From positions 62,001-126,000 of the forward strand of contig CAYQBN010000006.1 of assembly GCA_964415795.1 (NCBI GenBank): a stretch of 64,000 bases of DNA. Reading direction: 5' to 3'. The position numbers were made by a program, and so were the translations under genes. The notes below the pieces were generated by a model, which searched no databases, was not told the origin of the DNA, and worked only from the letters and a program-made list of their open reading frames with translations. The stretch is from CALITV01 sp964415795 (GTDB lineage Bacteria > UBP6 > UBA1177 > JAKLFG01). The first letter of the stretch is position 1. Every line of letters starts with the position of its first letter. Of the stretch, positions 24,232-33,488 are shown piece by piece.

Positions 24232-25668
24232 TTATGGATTTTTCTCGCAAACATAGGGGAGGGATGTTGAGCACTGGGCATCGGCCCACTCGCCCCACAC
24301 GCCGTCTGCGGCCACCTGCGCGCATCGCTCGTTGCCGTTGGCATAGGCAGGCTGACCGCTCGCGAAGTTGTGATAAGAGTGGCTCACGCCGTCGGTCCAC
24401 GTATAGTAATCGGCAAAGTTACTCGTCGTGATGGGGGGGCGAATATAAAGCGTACCGGTGACATTAGCGCTCTTTCCCGTGATCATGATGACATACCAGT
24501 GCGAAGAATTGAGCTGGTATTGGTTGTTGAAGACCTCCCGTCCAGCGCCGAGAACATTGTCCACGCAGGCTACCCGGTCGGCGGTGCAGTTACTGCAAGC
24601 AGGATCCTCGTGGATCGTGATGACGGCATCGCCGTTCGTGTCGGCAACGATCTCCCAGTAACCGGTCGTCGGGTTATTGAGCCGGAAACTGACGAATTTT
24701 CCGCCCGTTGTCCCCGTGCAGGTGCAACCGGTGGCAAAGGTAGAGGCGTTGGAGGTGTCCAAAGAGTAGGTGCCTCCCGAGGGACTCACGAGATAGGCCG
24801 CGTTGCAAGAGTTCCCATTCGCTGAGCCGCTTCCGGGGCCGGTTGCGTCCTTTGCGGTGTAGCCGATCCAGTAGGCGCTGTCAGCGGGAATGCCGAGGTT
24901 ATCCCGCACCCACGCGTTCTCTTCCGCGGAAGCGATGTTGACGAGATGTCCCGCTTCGGTCACACATGTCGCTTCGGCCTCTTCAAAATTCTTGGTATCG
25001 GCGAAGTAGCGGTAGCAGGTACCTGTCGTGTCGTTGAGAGTCCAGTCAATACCGCATCCCTCGACGGTGTCGGTGTCGGGAGCGGTGTCGGTAACGGTAT
25101 CTTCGTCTGGGTTCGCTGCATCGTCAGTGGCGGTGTCCTCGTCGGTCGCCGTCGCGTCGTCGGTGAGTGTCGCGTCATCGGCTACGTTCGTATCATCGGT
25201 GACGGTATCGTCTTCGGTCTCTGTTTCGTCGGTGACAGTATCTTCGTCAGGCAGTACTGCATCGTCGGTTATCACCGGCGCATCATCTGAGGTACTCGTG
25301 TCATCGGCGAGGTCGGGCAGTTCCTGTTCGAAAAAGTCGGGTGTCTCTTCAGCCGTGTCGGGCAAGGTGTCGTCGGAGTCGGGCAGGACGTTGTCATAGT
25401 CGGAAACCCAGTTGTCGGTCCCTCCGCCGATGCACTGGGCATAGCCGAGTTCCTCGGTGCATCCGTTCGCGCAGTATTCTTTGACCTGCCAGACGAGCTC
25501 CCACGAACACTCAAGGAGTGTAGTTCCCTGATCGTCGCAAGCAATTGCTCCCTGCATATCGCAGATGCCACCCGCCGTTTTCCCGCCTCCCTCTTCCGCA
25601 GGGGTGCAGGAAGAAAAAACAAGAAGCGTCGCACCGATGCTAAAGAACGTTGCCGTGATGCGCATCAT
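24232..25668 (-). CDS. Asp-stalk lipoprotein with a C-type lectin-like domain split by an insert
   Basis: A 478-residue lipoprotein from ATG 25668 (AGGGAGG upstream); lipobox FSSC, Cys21. A Cys-containing segment (35-80) precedes an Asp/Thr stalk (95-203). Then comes a C-type lectin-like domain: the first half at 205-273 (WTLNDTTGTCYRYF, FEEAEATCVTEAGHLVNIAS, YWIGYT) and the second half at 420-476 (YYTWTDGVSH, WGEWADAQCSTSLPYVCEK). Between them about 135 residues (275-412) form a separate beta-sandwich-like region with its own cysteines and a 'YVIMITGKSANVTGTLYI' ending like pre-peptidase C-terminal domains. It is likely a surface binding protein; sugar specificity motifs (EPN/QPD) are not seen. 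Confidence 0.85.
   Translation of the reverse strand: MMRITATFFSIGATLLVFSSCTPAEEGGGKTAGGICDMQGAIACDDQGTTLLECSWELVWQVKEYCANGCTEELGYAQCIGGGTDNWVSDYDNVLPDSDDTLPDTAEETPDFFEQELPDLADDTSTSDDAPVITDDAVLPDEDTVTDETETEDDTVTDDTNVADDATLTDDATATDEDTATDDAANPDEDTVTDTAPDTDTVEGCGIDWTLNDTTGTCYRYFADTKNFEEAEATCVTEAGHLVNIASAEENAWVRDNLGIPADSAYWIGYTAKDATGPGSGSANGNSCNAAYLVSPSGGTYSLDTSNASTFATGCTCTGTTGGKFVSFRLNNPTTGYWEIVADTNGDAVITIHEDPACSNCTADRVACVDNVLGAGREVFNNQYQLNSSHWYVIMITGKSANVTGTLYIRPPITTSNFADYYTWTDGVSHSYHNFASGQPAYANGNERCAQVAADGVWGEWADAQCSTSLPYVCEKNP
25060..25380 (-). repeat. low-complexity Asp/Thr stalk coding repeat
   Basis: About 320 bases coding the D/T/A-rich stalk of the lectin lipoprotein; the plus strand shows recurring GGTGTC, GTCGGT and ATCGTC words of irregular spacing. 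It is coding low complexity and likely variable in length between strains. Confidence 0.6.
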
Positions 25669-25699
25669 GAGATCCTCCCTCTCCGCAAAAAGCTGTTTC

Positions 25700-25727
25700 A
25701 TCATAACCGTTCGTTTTCGTTTGGCAA
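25700..25727 (-). promoter_or_regulatory. sigma70-like promoter for the lectin lipoprotein unit
   Basis: On the minus strand TTGCCA (25727-25722), a 16-base spacer and TATGAT (25705-25700). It lies in the 67-base gap after glyQ, 32 bases before the ATG, so the lectin-thioesterase-symporter genes can be expressed apart from glyQ. Confidence 0.65.
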
Positions 25728-25735
25728 TAGAAAAA

Positions 25736-26590
<855 letters not shown>

Positions 26591-26619
26591 CGGTCACCTC
26601 GATCCGATTGTTTGGTGGC

Positions 26620-26647
26620 ATCGTAGCAAGAGAACAGCATAAGTCAA
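26620..26647 (-). promoter_or_regulatory. sigma70-like promoter for glyQ
   Basis: On the minus strand TTGACT (26647-26642), a 16-base spacer and TACGAT (26625-26620), 30 bases before the glyQ ATG. Confidence 0.6.
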
Positions 26648-26752
26648 CTACGATGAGCGAAGGGAGAGTTCGCCATATCTTGCGACTTTTCTTTCTCTCG
26701 ACCCTATCGGTAGTGGCAGGGAACACTATGAGAAAAAAATCTTTCGTTTTTC

Positions 26753-26818
26753 TTGATTTTTATGTGAGGTAGTGGTAAAAGGTGGGAGTAATGAGCACTC
26801 TTTGATATATCAAGTGGG
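26753..26818 (+). promoter_or_regulatory. candidate mra promoter with MraZ-type operator repeats
   Basis: A possible promoter is TTGATT (26753-26758), 17-base spacer, TAAAAG (26776-26781). Overlapping it are GTGGT at 26772-26776 and GTGGG at 26782-26786, exactly 10 bases apart, and a further GTGGG at 26814-26818, just before mraZ. MraZ is known to bind tandem TGGGN or GTGG repeats about one helical turn apart upstream of its own gene. The arrangement therefore suggests autorepression of the whole cluster. Confidence 0.5.
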
Positions 26819-26822
26819 AGCC

Positions 26823-27308
26823 ATGAGCGGTCGGGGACAGTTTCAGGGGCGTATTTCTTATAAGGTTGATGTAAAAGGCCGCATTCCTTTCCCGCCGCAT
26901 TGGTTCGCGCCGCTCGATCTGCGCCGTGACGAGAAACTCATCGCCGCACGAGGACTCTCCTCTGAGCACAAGTTCCTCGAGATCTACTCGCCACAGGTGT
27001 GGAAGGAGCGTCTTGCTCTCTTTGACCGGGCTTTTCCGGAAGGGTCGCTTCGTGAACAGGTGATTCGTTGGTATGTGGCAACTGCGGAAGAGGTTGAACT
27101 CGACGCTCAGAACCGTATCCGTTTGCCGCGTCACCTTATGGAGTTCGCGGGCATAGATAAGGACCTTGTGTTTCTTGGTTGTATCGACCACATCGAAGCA
27201 TGGGCAAAGGAGGCGCTTGATCGCACCGAAACGGCCAGCGCGCCCGACTTCGATCAGATATTCACCCTTCTCAACAAGGCGAAAGCCGCAACCCCTAAGG
27301 AGAACTGA
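26823..27308 (+). CDS. mraZ: transcriptional regulator MraZ
   Basis: First gene of the division and cell-wall cluster. MraZ is a ring-forming AbrB-like DNA-binding protein that autoregulates this operon. The 161-residue protein shows two MraZ repeats: GRISYKVDVKGRIPFPPHW near the N-terminus and EEVELDAQNRIRLPRHL near residue 95, each with the 'D.kGRi.iP' motif. I place the start at ATG 26823; an upstream in-frame GTG at 26772 would give a poor N-terminus and lies within the operator region. It ends 3 bases before rsmH. Confidence 0.92.
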   Translation: MSGRGQFQGRISYKVDVKGRIPFPPHWFAPLDLRRDEKLIAARGLSSEHKFLEIYSPQVWKERLALFDRAFPEGSLREQVIRWYVATAEEVELDAQNRIRLPRHLMEFAGIDKDLVFLGCIDHIEAWAKEALDRTETASAPDFDQIFTLLNKAKAATPKEN

Positions 27309-27311
27309 GAC

Positions 27312-28223
27312 ATGACCACCATGTACCGCGGCCACCGTCCGGTGCTTCTCGCCGAATCGGCGCAGATAGCGCCTGACCGGCTCGCGGTATATGTGGATCT
27401 CACCGCGGGTGCTGGCGGCCATGCGGAGCAGATCGCGCGACGCTATCCCGCCGCGCGGCTCGTTCTCATCGATCGTGACCGAACGGCGGTCGAACGGCTT
27501 CGCGAGAAGTTCGCCGGCATGGAGCGTGTCACGGTGGTGCACGGGTTCGCCGGCGATGTGGACAAGATACTCTTCCTCCTCAAGCTGCGCCGCGCCGATT
27601 ACATCTTCGCCGATCTCGGGGTGAGCAGCATGCAACTCGATGACCCGGCGCGCGGGTTCGGTTTCAAGAGCGACGGTCCGTTCGACATGCGTATGGATCC
27701 GGGGCAGGGGGAGACGGCACTCGATCTGGTGAATCGTTCGTCGGTGGAGGAACTGGCGATGATCCTTTCTCGTTACGGCGAGGAGAGGGAATCGCGGCGG
27801 GTGGCGCGTGCTCTTAAGGATGCGGCGGCGCGCGGAGCGACGACCACCGGCGAGTTCCGGGCCGCGATCCATGTCGCAAAGCGTTTCCGAAGCGGTCGCA
27901 CCGACCCGGCGACTCAGACCTTCATGGCCTTGCGTATTGCGGTGAACCGTGAACTCGAACAGCTGGAACGCATGCTTCTCCGTTCCTATATCGCGCTTGC
28001 GCCGGGCGGTGTCATGGGGTTTGTTACCTTCCACTCGCTCGAGGATCGGGCCGTGAAGCGCTTCTTCGATGAGCGGCGTCGTCTCATGCCGCTTCCCGAT
28101 CCCTTCTCGTGCGAGGCGCCGCGTCCGGTGATGATCGAGAAGCCTTACGCTTCGACGGCCGAAGAGGTAGAGGCGAATCCCCGGTCGCGCAGTGCGAAAT
28201 TGAGAGTACTCGTTAAGAACTGA
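27312..28223 (+). CDS. rsmH: 16S rRNA (cytosine1402-N4)-methyltransferase
   Basis: RsmH (MraW) methylates N4 of C1402 in the decoding site of 16S rRNA using S-adenosylmethionine. The 303-residue protein starts YRGHRPVLLAE, has the SAM site VDLTAGAGGHAEQI, 'DRDRTAVERL', the family motif DLGVSSMQLDDPARGFGFKSDGPFDMRM (here quoted in part), and the C-terminal 'FVTFHSLEDRAVKRFF'. Length is typical. It is the usual second gene of the cluster. Confidence 0.96.
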   Translation: MTTMYRGHRPVLLAESAQIAPDRLAVYVDLTAGAGGHAEQIARRYPAARLVLIDRDRTAVERLREKFAGMERVTVVHGFAGDVDKILFLLKLRRADYIFADLGVSSMQLDDPARGFGFKSDGPFDMRMDPGQGETALDLVNRSSVEELAMILSRYGEERESRRVARALKDAAARGATTTGEFRAAIHVAKRFRSGRTDPATQTFMALRIAVNRELEQLERMLLRSYIALAPGGVMGFVTFHSLEDRAVKRFFDERRRLMPLPDPFSCEAPRPVMIEKPYASTAEEVEANPRSRSAKLRVLVKN

Positions 28224-28242
28224 GATATGTGGGAGGTATTCC

Positions 28243-28593
28243 ATGGCAGGTGCAGTACCCATCAGAACCAAGAAGGAGGCCTCTTTCCCCGCGGTGTTGG
28301 AATTGCGCAGGGTGCGCGCAAAGCTCGATCTGTTCTCGCCGGGGGTGATCCTCTTCAGTGCGGTGGTGCTCGTTCTTGCGGCGCTCTTCACTTTCGATTC
28401 CTATCTGAAGAGTTGCCGCAACGCGCAGACGCTGCAAATCACGACGCAAGTGGAGAAGGCGCGATTCGAGAACTTCCGGAAGACCGATCTCGAGACTCAG
28501 TATCTTCGTCTCGTTTCGGCGCCGGCCTTGGTGCGATACGCCGGCGATCTCAAGATGCGACCGGCAACAAAGGACCGGCTTCTGCCGCTCTGA
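28243..28593 (+). CDS. ftsL: FtsL-like cell division protein
   Basis: A 116-residue bitopic membrane protein with a basic cytoplasmic N-terminus, one membrane helix (about 31-51, PGVILFSAVVLVLAALFTF) and a short periplasmic coiled-coil region (QTLQITTQVEKARFENFRKT). FtsL proteins diverge strongly; the call rests on topology, size and position between rsmH and ftsI. In the divisome FtsL forms a complex with FtsB and FtsQ that activates FtsWI. The end SAPALVRYAGDLKMRPA resembles the conserved 'eriA.e.LGM..p' ending of FtsL. ATG 28243 follows GGGAGG. Confidence 0.85.
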   Translation: MAGAVPIRTKKEASFPAVLELRRVRAKLDLFSPGVILFSAVVLVLAALFTFDSYLKSCRNAQTLQITTQVEKARFENFRKTDLETQYLRLVSAPALVRYAGDLKMRPATKDRLLPL

Positions 28594-28602
28594 TGTGGAG
28601 CG

Positions 28603-30684
28603 ATGAGGCGGGAAAAAAGGATATTCGCTTTATTCGCGGCGGCGGTCGCCGTCTTTTTTCTTCTTATCTTTTATAGGGTCTACCATATACAGATCCTCCG
28701 TCACGAGGAACTCGATCGTTATTCTTCCTCCTCTGAGGTGATTCGCACCATAAAGGGGCGGCGCGGTGCCATTTACGATCGCAATGGAGAGGTTCTTGCC
28801 ATCTCGGAACCGCGTATAGACCTCGCCGTCGATCCCAATGGGGTCAGAGACAAGCGGGGCATCGCGGTCCTTCTTGCCAAAATAGTGGATCTCGATGAGG
28901 AGGAAGTTCTGCGCCTTTTGGAAAAAAGGTCGAACTTCCGGTACCTGAAAAAGGACGTTTCCTATGAAGTGGTCCACCGTTTCAATGAAATACGCGAAAA
29001 GACGGCGGCGCGGTTACGGGAACTCGATCGTCGTCGGGGGTCAGAGGGGGAGAACGAGGAGGAGCGTCGCCGGCTTCAGCGCTTCGTCGCTGACCTGAAT
29101 CAGATCATCTTCGTTGACGGATTCAAGCGGCTCTACCCTCAGGGAAAACTGCTTGCCAATGTGCTGGGCTGGATCTCCCGGGACGGCGGGGAGGAGAAGG
29201 GAGGAATAGAGTTCTCCTTCGACGATTATCTGTCCGGCGGCGAAAGCAAGGTGCGTCGCCTTGTTCTTCCGGGAAGCGGGGAAGTGATGCTCGAGTTCGA
29301 AAAGGAGATGGACACGGATCGTGCCGCCGATCTCTATCTTACCATCGATGTCGCCATTCAGCAGATAGCGGAAGAGGAACTCGATCGGATGGTCGAGAAA
29401 ACCAAGGCGAAGTGGGGGGCCGCCGTCGTCGTGGATCCGGCGACCGGACGGGTGCTCGCCATGGCGAACAGCCCTAGTTTCTTCCCGGAGGAATACCATC
29501 GCTATCCGCTCGACCGACGGCGCAACTTCGCGGTATCCGAGATATTCGAACCTGGATCCACCATCAAGATATTCTCCATCCTCGCGGCCATGAACGAAAA
29601 TGTGGTGCGTCCGGGAGAGCGGTTCGACGGGCACGGCGGTGTCATCTTCTACGGCAAACGCCGCATCCGTGACCATGAGCCGCGCGGCATGATGACGCTC
29701 GAAGAGGTCATCATGTACTCTTCGAATATTGGAACGGTCCAGATCGTCGATCGTATCCCGTCGGAAACGCTGTTCCGGTATCTGGATATCTTCGGATTCG
29801 GCAAGCGCACTGGCATACGCCTGCCGGGTGAGGCGGTGATGCGCATTCGTCCTCCTGACCGTTGGATGCCCATAGACAAGGCGAACTTTGCGTTCGGACA
29901 AGGTTTCGCGGTCAATACGGTCCACTTGGTACGCGCGGTTTCGGCCCTTTTCAACGGTGGCGTCCTGTGGCAACCCGTCATCGTCGATCGTGCCATCGCC
30001 GCTTCCACCGGGCGAGTGATGTATGAGACGGTCCCTTCTTTCTCACGCATCGAATTCAAATACCAGTCGGACAAGAAGATGATCGCCATGCTCCGAAAGG
30101 TCGTGGAGGAAGGCACCGGAAAAGCCGGCATGATCCGGGGGATAACGGTAGCGGGAAAGACCGGCACCAGCCAGAAGTACAAGAAGGAACTGCACGGGTA
30201 CAGCATGGATGATGAGGTATGCTCGTTCGTGGGAGCGGTTCCCGTCGAGGATCCGAAGCTCGTCATAGCGGTCGTCGTCGATGAGCCCGAGGGGCGCGCC
30301 TTCGGAAGCACCGTGGCGGTCCCGGTATTCCGCGAGATTGCGCGCCGCACCCTGCCTCTTTTGGGGGTCTATCCGGCGCGCACGGGGGAAGAGGTCGCCA
30401 CAATACCCTCGGCGGTCTCCGAAGAGACGAGCGTTTCTCTGACATCGGAGGATGACGGTGCTGCGCCTTCGGTCGTGGATCTGATCACCGTACCTCAGGT
30501 CGAGGGGATGCCGATGAGTCGGGCTTCCTATCTGCTCAATCAGGCCGGTCTCAATACAGTGGTGTCGGGAAAGGCATCCGGAGTGGTGCGCCGTCAGTCT
30601 CCGAAGGCGGGGACGCAGGTCCTCTATGGGACCACCGCGCTCATCGAGGCCGAGGAATCTACCGCAAACGAGGGAGAAGAGTGA
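28603..30684 (+). CDS. ftsI: septal penicillin-binding protein FtsI (PBP3) with PASTA domain
   Basis: The transpeptidase that cross-links septal murein with FtsW. 693 residues: an N-terminal membrane anchor (7-25), a dimerisation domain (RRGAIYDRNG at 54-62), and the catalytic domain with STIK (Ser319), SSN at 373-375 and KTGTS at 519-523. A highly charged insert (about 132-162, rich in R and E) lies in the pedestal region. A C-terminal PASTA domain follows (about 628-688, PQVEGMPMSRASYLLNQAGL), less common in Gram-negative FtsI. The stop overlaps murE's ATG (TGATG). Confidence 0.95.
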   Translation: MRREKRIFALFAAAVAVFFLLIFYRVYHIQILRHEELDRYSSSSEVIRTIKGRRGAIYDRNGEVLAISEPRIDLAVDPNGVRDKRGIAVLLAKIVDLDEEEVLRLLEKRSNFRYLKKDVSYEVVHRFNEIREKTAARLRELDRRRGSEGENEEERRRLQRFVADLNQIIFVDGFKRLYPQGKLLANVLGWISRDGGEEKGGIEFSFDDYLSGGESKVRRLVLPGSGEVMLEFEKEMDTDRAADLYLTIDVAIQQIAEEELDRMVEKTKAKWGAAVVVDPATGRVLAMANSPSFFPEEYHRYPLDRRRNFAVSEIFEPGSTIKIFSILAAMNENVVRPGERFDGHGGVIFYGKRRIRDHEPRGMMTLEEVIMYSSNIGTVQIVDRIPSETLFRYLDIFGFGKRTGIRLPGEAVMRIRPPDRWMPIDKANFAFGQGFAVNTVHLVRAVSALFNGGVLWQPVIVDRAIAASTGRVMYETVPSFSRIEFKYQSDKKMIAMLRKVVEEGTGKAGMIRGITVAGKTGTSQKYKKELHGYSMDDEVCSFVGAVPVEDPKLVIAVVVDEPEGRAFGSTVAVPVFREIARRTLPLLGVYPARTGEEVATIPSAVSEETSVSLTSEDDGAAPSVVDLITVPQVEGMPMSRASYLLNQAGLNTVVSGKASGVVRRQSPKAGTQVLYGTTALIEAEESTANEGEE

Positions 30685-32135
30685 TGCGGATGTCGGAGAT
30701 CAAGCGGCGTATCGCCTATGAGATGGTCGAGGACCGGGTGAGGCGCGACGCCGAGGTAAGAGAGATAGTGGTCGATCACCGCCGAGCGGGGCCGGGAACC
30801 CTGTTCCTTGCTCTGAGGGGGGCTCACTGCGACGGACACGCTTTCGTCACCGCGGCGCTCGACGGCGGCGCCGAGGCGGCCATCGGCACCGAGATCATCG
30901 ATACCGACGGCTATGTTCGGGTGAACGATGTCCATGAGGTCGCCCGGGTCATTTCTCCGCTCGTCTACGGAGAACCGAACAAGGATCTCGTGTTCGTTGG
31001 GGTCACCGGGACCAACGGGAAGACGACCGTGACCCATCTCATCGAACGGATGCTTTCGACGGTCGGACGCACTGGTCTCATCGGGACGCTCGGGTACCGG
31101 TGGGGAGGACGGACGATCCCCGCCGAGAACACCACCCCTTTCCCGTGGACATGGTACCGGACACTCGCCGCGATGCGGAGCGACGGGGTGCGTTTCGTCG
31201 TCGCCGAAGTGAGCTCGCATGCGCTCGACCAGCATCGCGTCGCGGGGACGCAGTTCGATGCGGCGGTGTTCACTAATTTTACCCGGGACCACCTCGATTA
31301 TCATGGCACCGAAGAAGCCTATTTTGCGGCCAAGAAACGGCTGTTCGAAGAATATCTCCGCGCCGAAGGACATGCCGTGGTGAACCTCGACGACGCGAAA
31401 GGGCGTCATCTCGCGGCGATGCTCCGGCACCGATGCCGACTTTTTTCGTTTTCTCTTTCGGATGCGGAGGCCGATCTCTGGGTGAAATGGGCGACCCCGC
31501 GCGAGGTGGGCTACGATGTGATGCTTTCCCACCGTGGAGCGGATATTCCTGCCGTTACTTTGCTTCCGGGACAATTCAATCTCTCGAATCTCCTCGCGGC
31601 AGTGCTTGCCAGTAGCCCTTGGGTCGCTCCCTCTCAGGCGGTGGCCGTTGCGACGGAGGTCACGGTGCCGGGACGCATGGAACGCGTCGGGTCGCGCGGC
31701 CGCATCTTTGTGGATTATGCCCATACTCCTGATGCGCTGGAGAATGTGTTGATGACAGCGAGGGAAATGGCGTGCGACGGGAAGCTCATCGTGGTCTTTG
31801 GGGCAGGCGGCGACCGTGACAAGGGTAAACGCCCGCTCATGGGTGCTGTTGCCGGGCGTTTCGCGGACCTTGTCATCGTGACCTCCGATAACCCGCGCAC
31901 AGAAGACCCGCTTGCCATCATCGCGGCGATACGGAGCGGCATTCCCTCATCGGTTGCGCAGGAAGACATTCCTGATCGAGCCGAGGCGATCCGACGCGCG
32001 ATAGCGGCGGCGAGCGCGAAGGATGTCGTCGTCGTGGCGGGGAAGGGGGCGGAAGACTATCAGATCGTGGGTAACGAGAAACGGCACTTTTCCGATCGGG
32101 AAGAGATACTGAAGGCGCTGGGAGAATGGCGATGA
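30684..32135 (+). CDS. murE: UDP-MurNAc-L-Ala-D-Glu:meso-DAP ligase
   Basis: Adds the third residue to the murein precursor peptide in the cytoplasm. The Mur-ligase ATP site GVTGTNGKTT is near residue 110, followed by 'VAEVSSHALDQHRV' and 'AVFTNFTRDHLDYHG'. The substrate motif DNPR at 402-405 (SDNPRTEDP) indicates meso-diaminopimelate rather than lysine. ATG 30684 shares a base with the ftsI stop; an in-frame GTG one codon earlier is less likely. Length of 483 residues is typical. Confidence 0.96.
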   Translation: MRMSEIKRRIAYEMVEDRVRRDAEVREIVVDHRRAGPGTLFLALRGAHCDGHAFVTAALDGGAEAAIGTEIIDTDGYVRVNDVHEVARVISPLVYGEPNKDLVFVGVTGTNGKTTVTHLIERMLSTVGRTGLIGTLGYRWGGRTIPAENTTPFPWTWYRTLAAMRSDGVRFVVAEVSSHALDQHRVAGTQFDAAVFTNFTRDHLDYHGTEEAYFAAKKRLFEEYLRAEGHAVVNLDDAKGRHLAAMLRHRCRLFSFSLSDAEADLWVKWATPREVGYDVMLSHRGADIPAVTLLPGQFNLSNLLAAVLASSPWVAPSQAVAVATEVTVPGRMERVGSRGRIFVDYAHTPDALENVLMTAREMACDGKLIVVFGAGGDRDKGKRPLMGAVAGRFADLVIVTSDNPRTEDPLAIIAAIRSGIPSSVAQEDIPDRAEAIRRAIAAASAKDVVVVAGKGAEDYQIVGNEKRHFSDREEILKALGEWR

Positions 32136-33475
32136 TATCACATATCGTTCTTAACGAAGCGTTAGCGCGGTGCGGTTCGCCGATACGGAGCGCGCCTGCG
32201 ATCTTTGGGGCGGCGACGATCGATAGTCGCACCGCTCGTCCCGGTGACCTTTTCTGTGCGTTCAAAGGGGAGCGGACCGATGCCCACGCGTTTGTGCCCG
32301 ATCTCGTGTCACGCGGGGTCTTTTGTGTTGGCAGTGAGCCGCTTTCCGCCCCGGGCTATGCGCCGGTTCCCGATGTCGCCGCTTTTCTCGCCGAACTCGC
32401 GCGCCTTTACCGCGCTTCGACGCGAACACAGGTGCTCGCGCTCACCGGATCGTCGGGAAAGACGACGACGCGTGTCATCGCCGGGCGGCTTCTTGCTCAG
32501 AATGGGTTTACCGTCCACGAGACCGAAGGGAACCTCAACAATCATATCGGCCTGCCGCTCGTCTTGCTCAATGCCCCTCTCTCCAGCGATGCGATCGTGC
32601 TCGAGATGGGGATGAACCATGCCGGCGAGATCGCGTACCTGTGTCGAATCGCTTCTCCCGACGCGGTGCTCATCACCAACATCGGTTTCGCGCACATCGG
32701 CAACTTCGCGTCGCGTGAAGATCTCGCGGCGGCAAAGCTCGAGATCTTCGAACATTCGAGAGGACGCGTCGCACTGAACCTCGACGATTCGTTCATCCGA
32801 GAATGGGCCGAGACTCACCCCGAACGCGAAGCGACCACCTTCAGCATAGAAGGACGCGACAGTCACATCGCCTTCGAGAGACACGACGAAGACGGTATAC
32901 ACCTTCGCTGGTACGGCCATCCGCTTCTTACGGCGGCGCCGGCACGTCCCTCTTACCTTCTCGAGGATCTTTTCGCGGCGGCGGCACTTGTCGCCCCCTT
33001 TGTCCGCGATCCGGCGACGCTGGGAAAGGTCCTCCTGTCGCTTCCGCTTCCGCCGTTGCGGGGTGAGGTCTTGTCGGAAGGCGATCGGATCTTCATTGCC
33101 GACTGCTACAACGCAAATCCCGATAGCATGCGTAAGTCCATAGCATCGTTTGTTCGATCGGATCCAGAACGCGACTTGCCCTCCTACCTCGTCCTCGGCG
33201 ACATGGCCGAACTTGGCAGATTCTCCGAGAAATTTCATAGAGAACTTGTAAAATACCTCAAAACCTCTACAGTGATAAACAAGGTTTTTTTGCTTGGCGA
33301 GGAATTCGAAAAGGTGCGCGACGAATTCATGGATGATAAACGCTTCGCATTTTTTCATACTATCGCCGAGCTAAGGGATGCCTTGCCGGAGAGAGGTCGC
33401 TTCTTGGTAAAAGGATCTCGTCGAAACCGCTTGGAGACACTGTTCGCCGGCCACGAGAGAGTGAAAAAGGAATGA
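32126..33475 (+). CDS. murF: UDP-MurNAc-tripeptide:D-Ala-D-Ala ligase
   Basis: Adds D-alanyl-D-alanine to complete the pentapeptide. The 449-residue protein has the N-terminal MurF domain (TIDSRTARPGDLFCAF), the ATP site TGSSGKTTTRV, 'TEGNLNNHIGLPL', 'VLEMGMNHAGEIAYL' and 'DCYNANPDSMRKSI', all specific for MurF. The start at 32126 overlaps murE by 10 bases; a second ATG at 32132 is possible. The C-terminal stretch from about base 33150 is slightly more AT-rich than its surroundings. Confidence 0.96.
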   Translation: MAMISHIVLNEALARCGSPIRSAPAIFGAATIDSRTARPGDLFCAFKGERTDAHAFVPDLVSRGVFCVGSEPLSAPGYAPVPDVAAFLAELARLYRASTRTQVLALTGSSGKTTTRVIAGRLLAQNGFTVHETEGNLNNHIGLPLVLLNAPLSSDAIVLEMGMNHAGEIAYLCRIASPDAVLITNIGFAHIGNFASREDLAAAKLEIFEHSRGRVALNLDDSFIREWAETHPEREATTFSIEGRDSHIAFERHDEDGIHLRWYGHPLLTAAPARPSYLLEDLFAAAALVAPFVRDPATLGKVLLSLPLPPLRGEVLSEGDRIFIADCYNANPDSMRKSIASFVRSDPERDLPSYLVLGDMAELGRFSEKFHRELVKYLKTSTVINKVFLLGEEFEKVRDEFMDDKRFAFFHTIAELRDALPERGRFLVKGSRRNRLETLFAGHERVKKE

Positions 33476-33488
33476 AAGGAGAATAGGG

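Noticed and set aside
25060..25400. Repeated GTCGGT/ATCGTC words that look like a tandem array
   Set aside because: Unit length and sequence vary and lie in frame within a lipoprotein stalk; there are no uniform repeats with unique spacers, so it is not a CRISPR array.
26760..28391. 543-codon minus-strand frame opposite mraZ and rsmH
   Set aside because: Shadow of mraZ/rsmH/ftsL codons; no signal, start site or domain.
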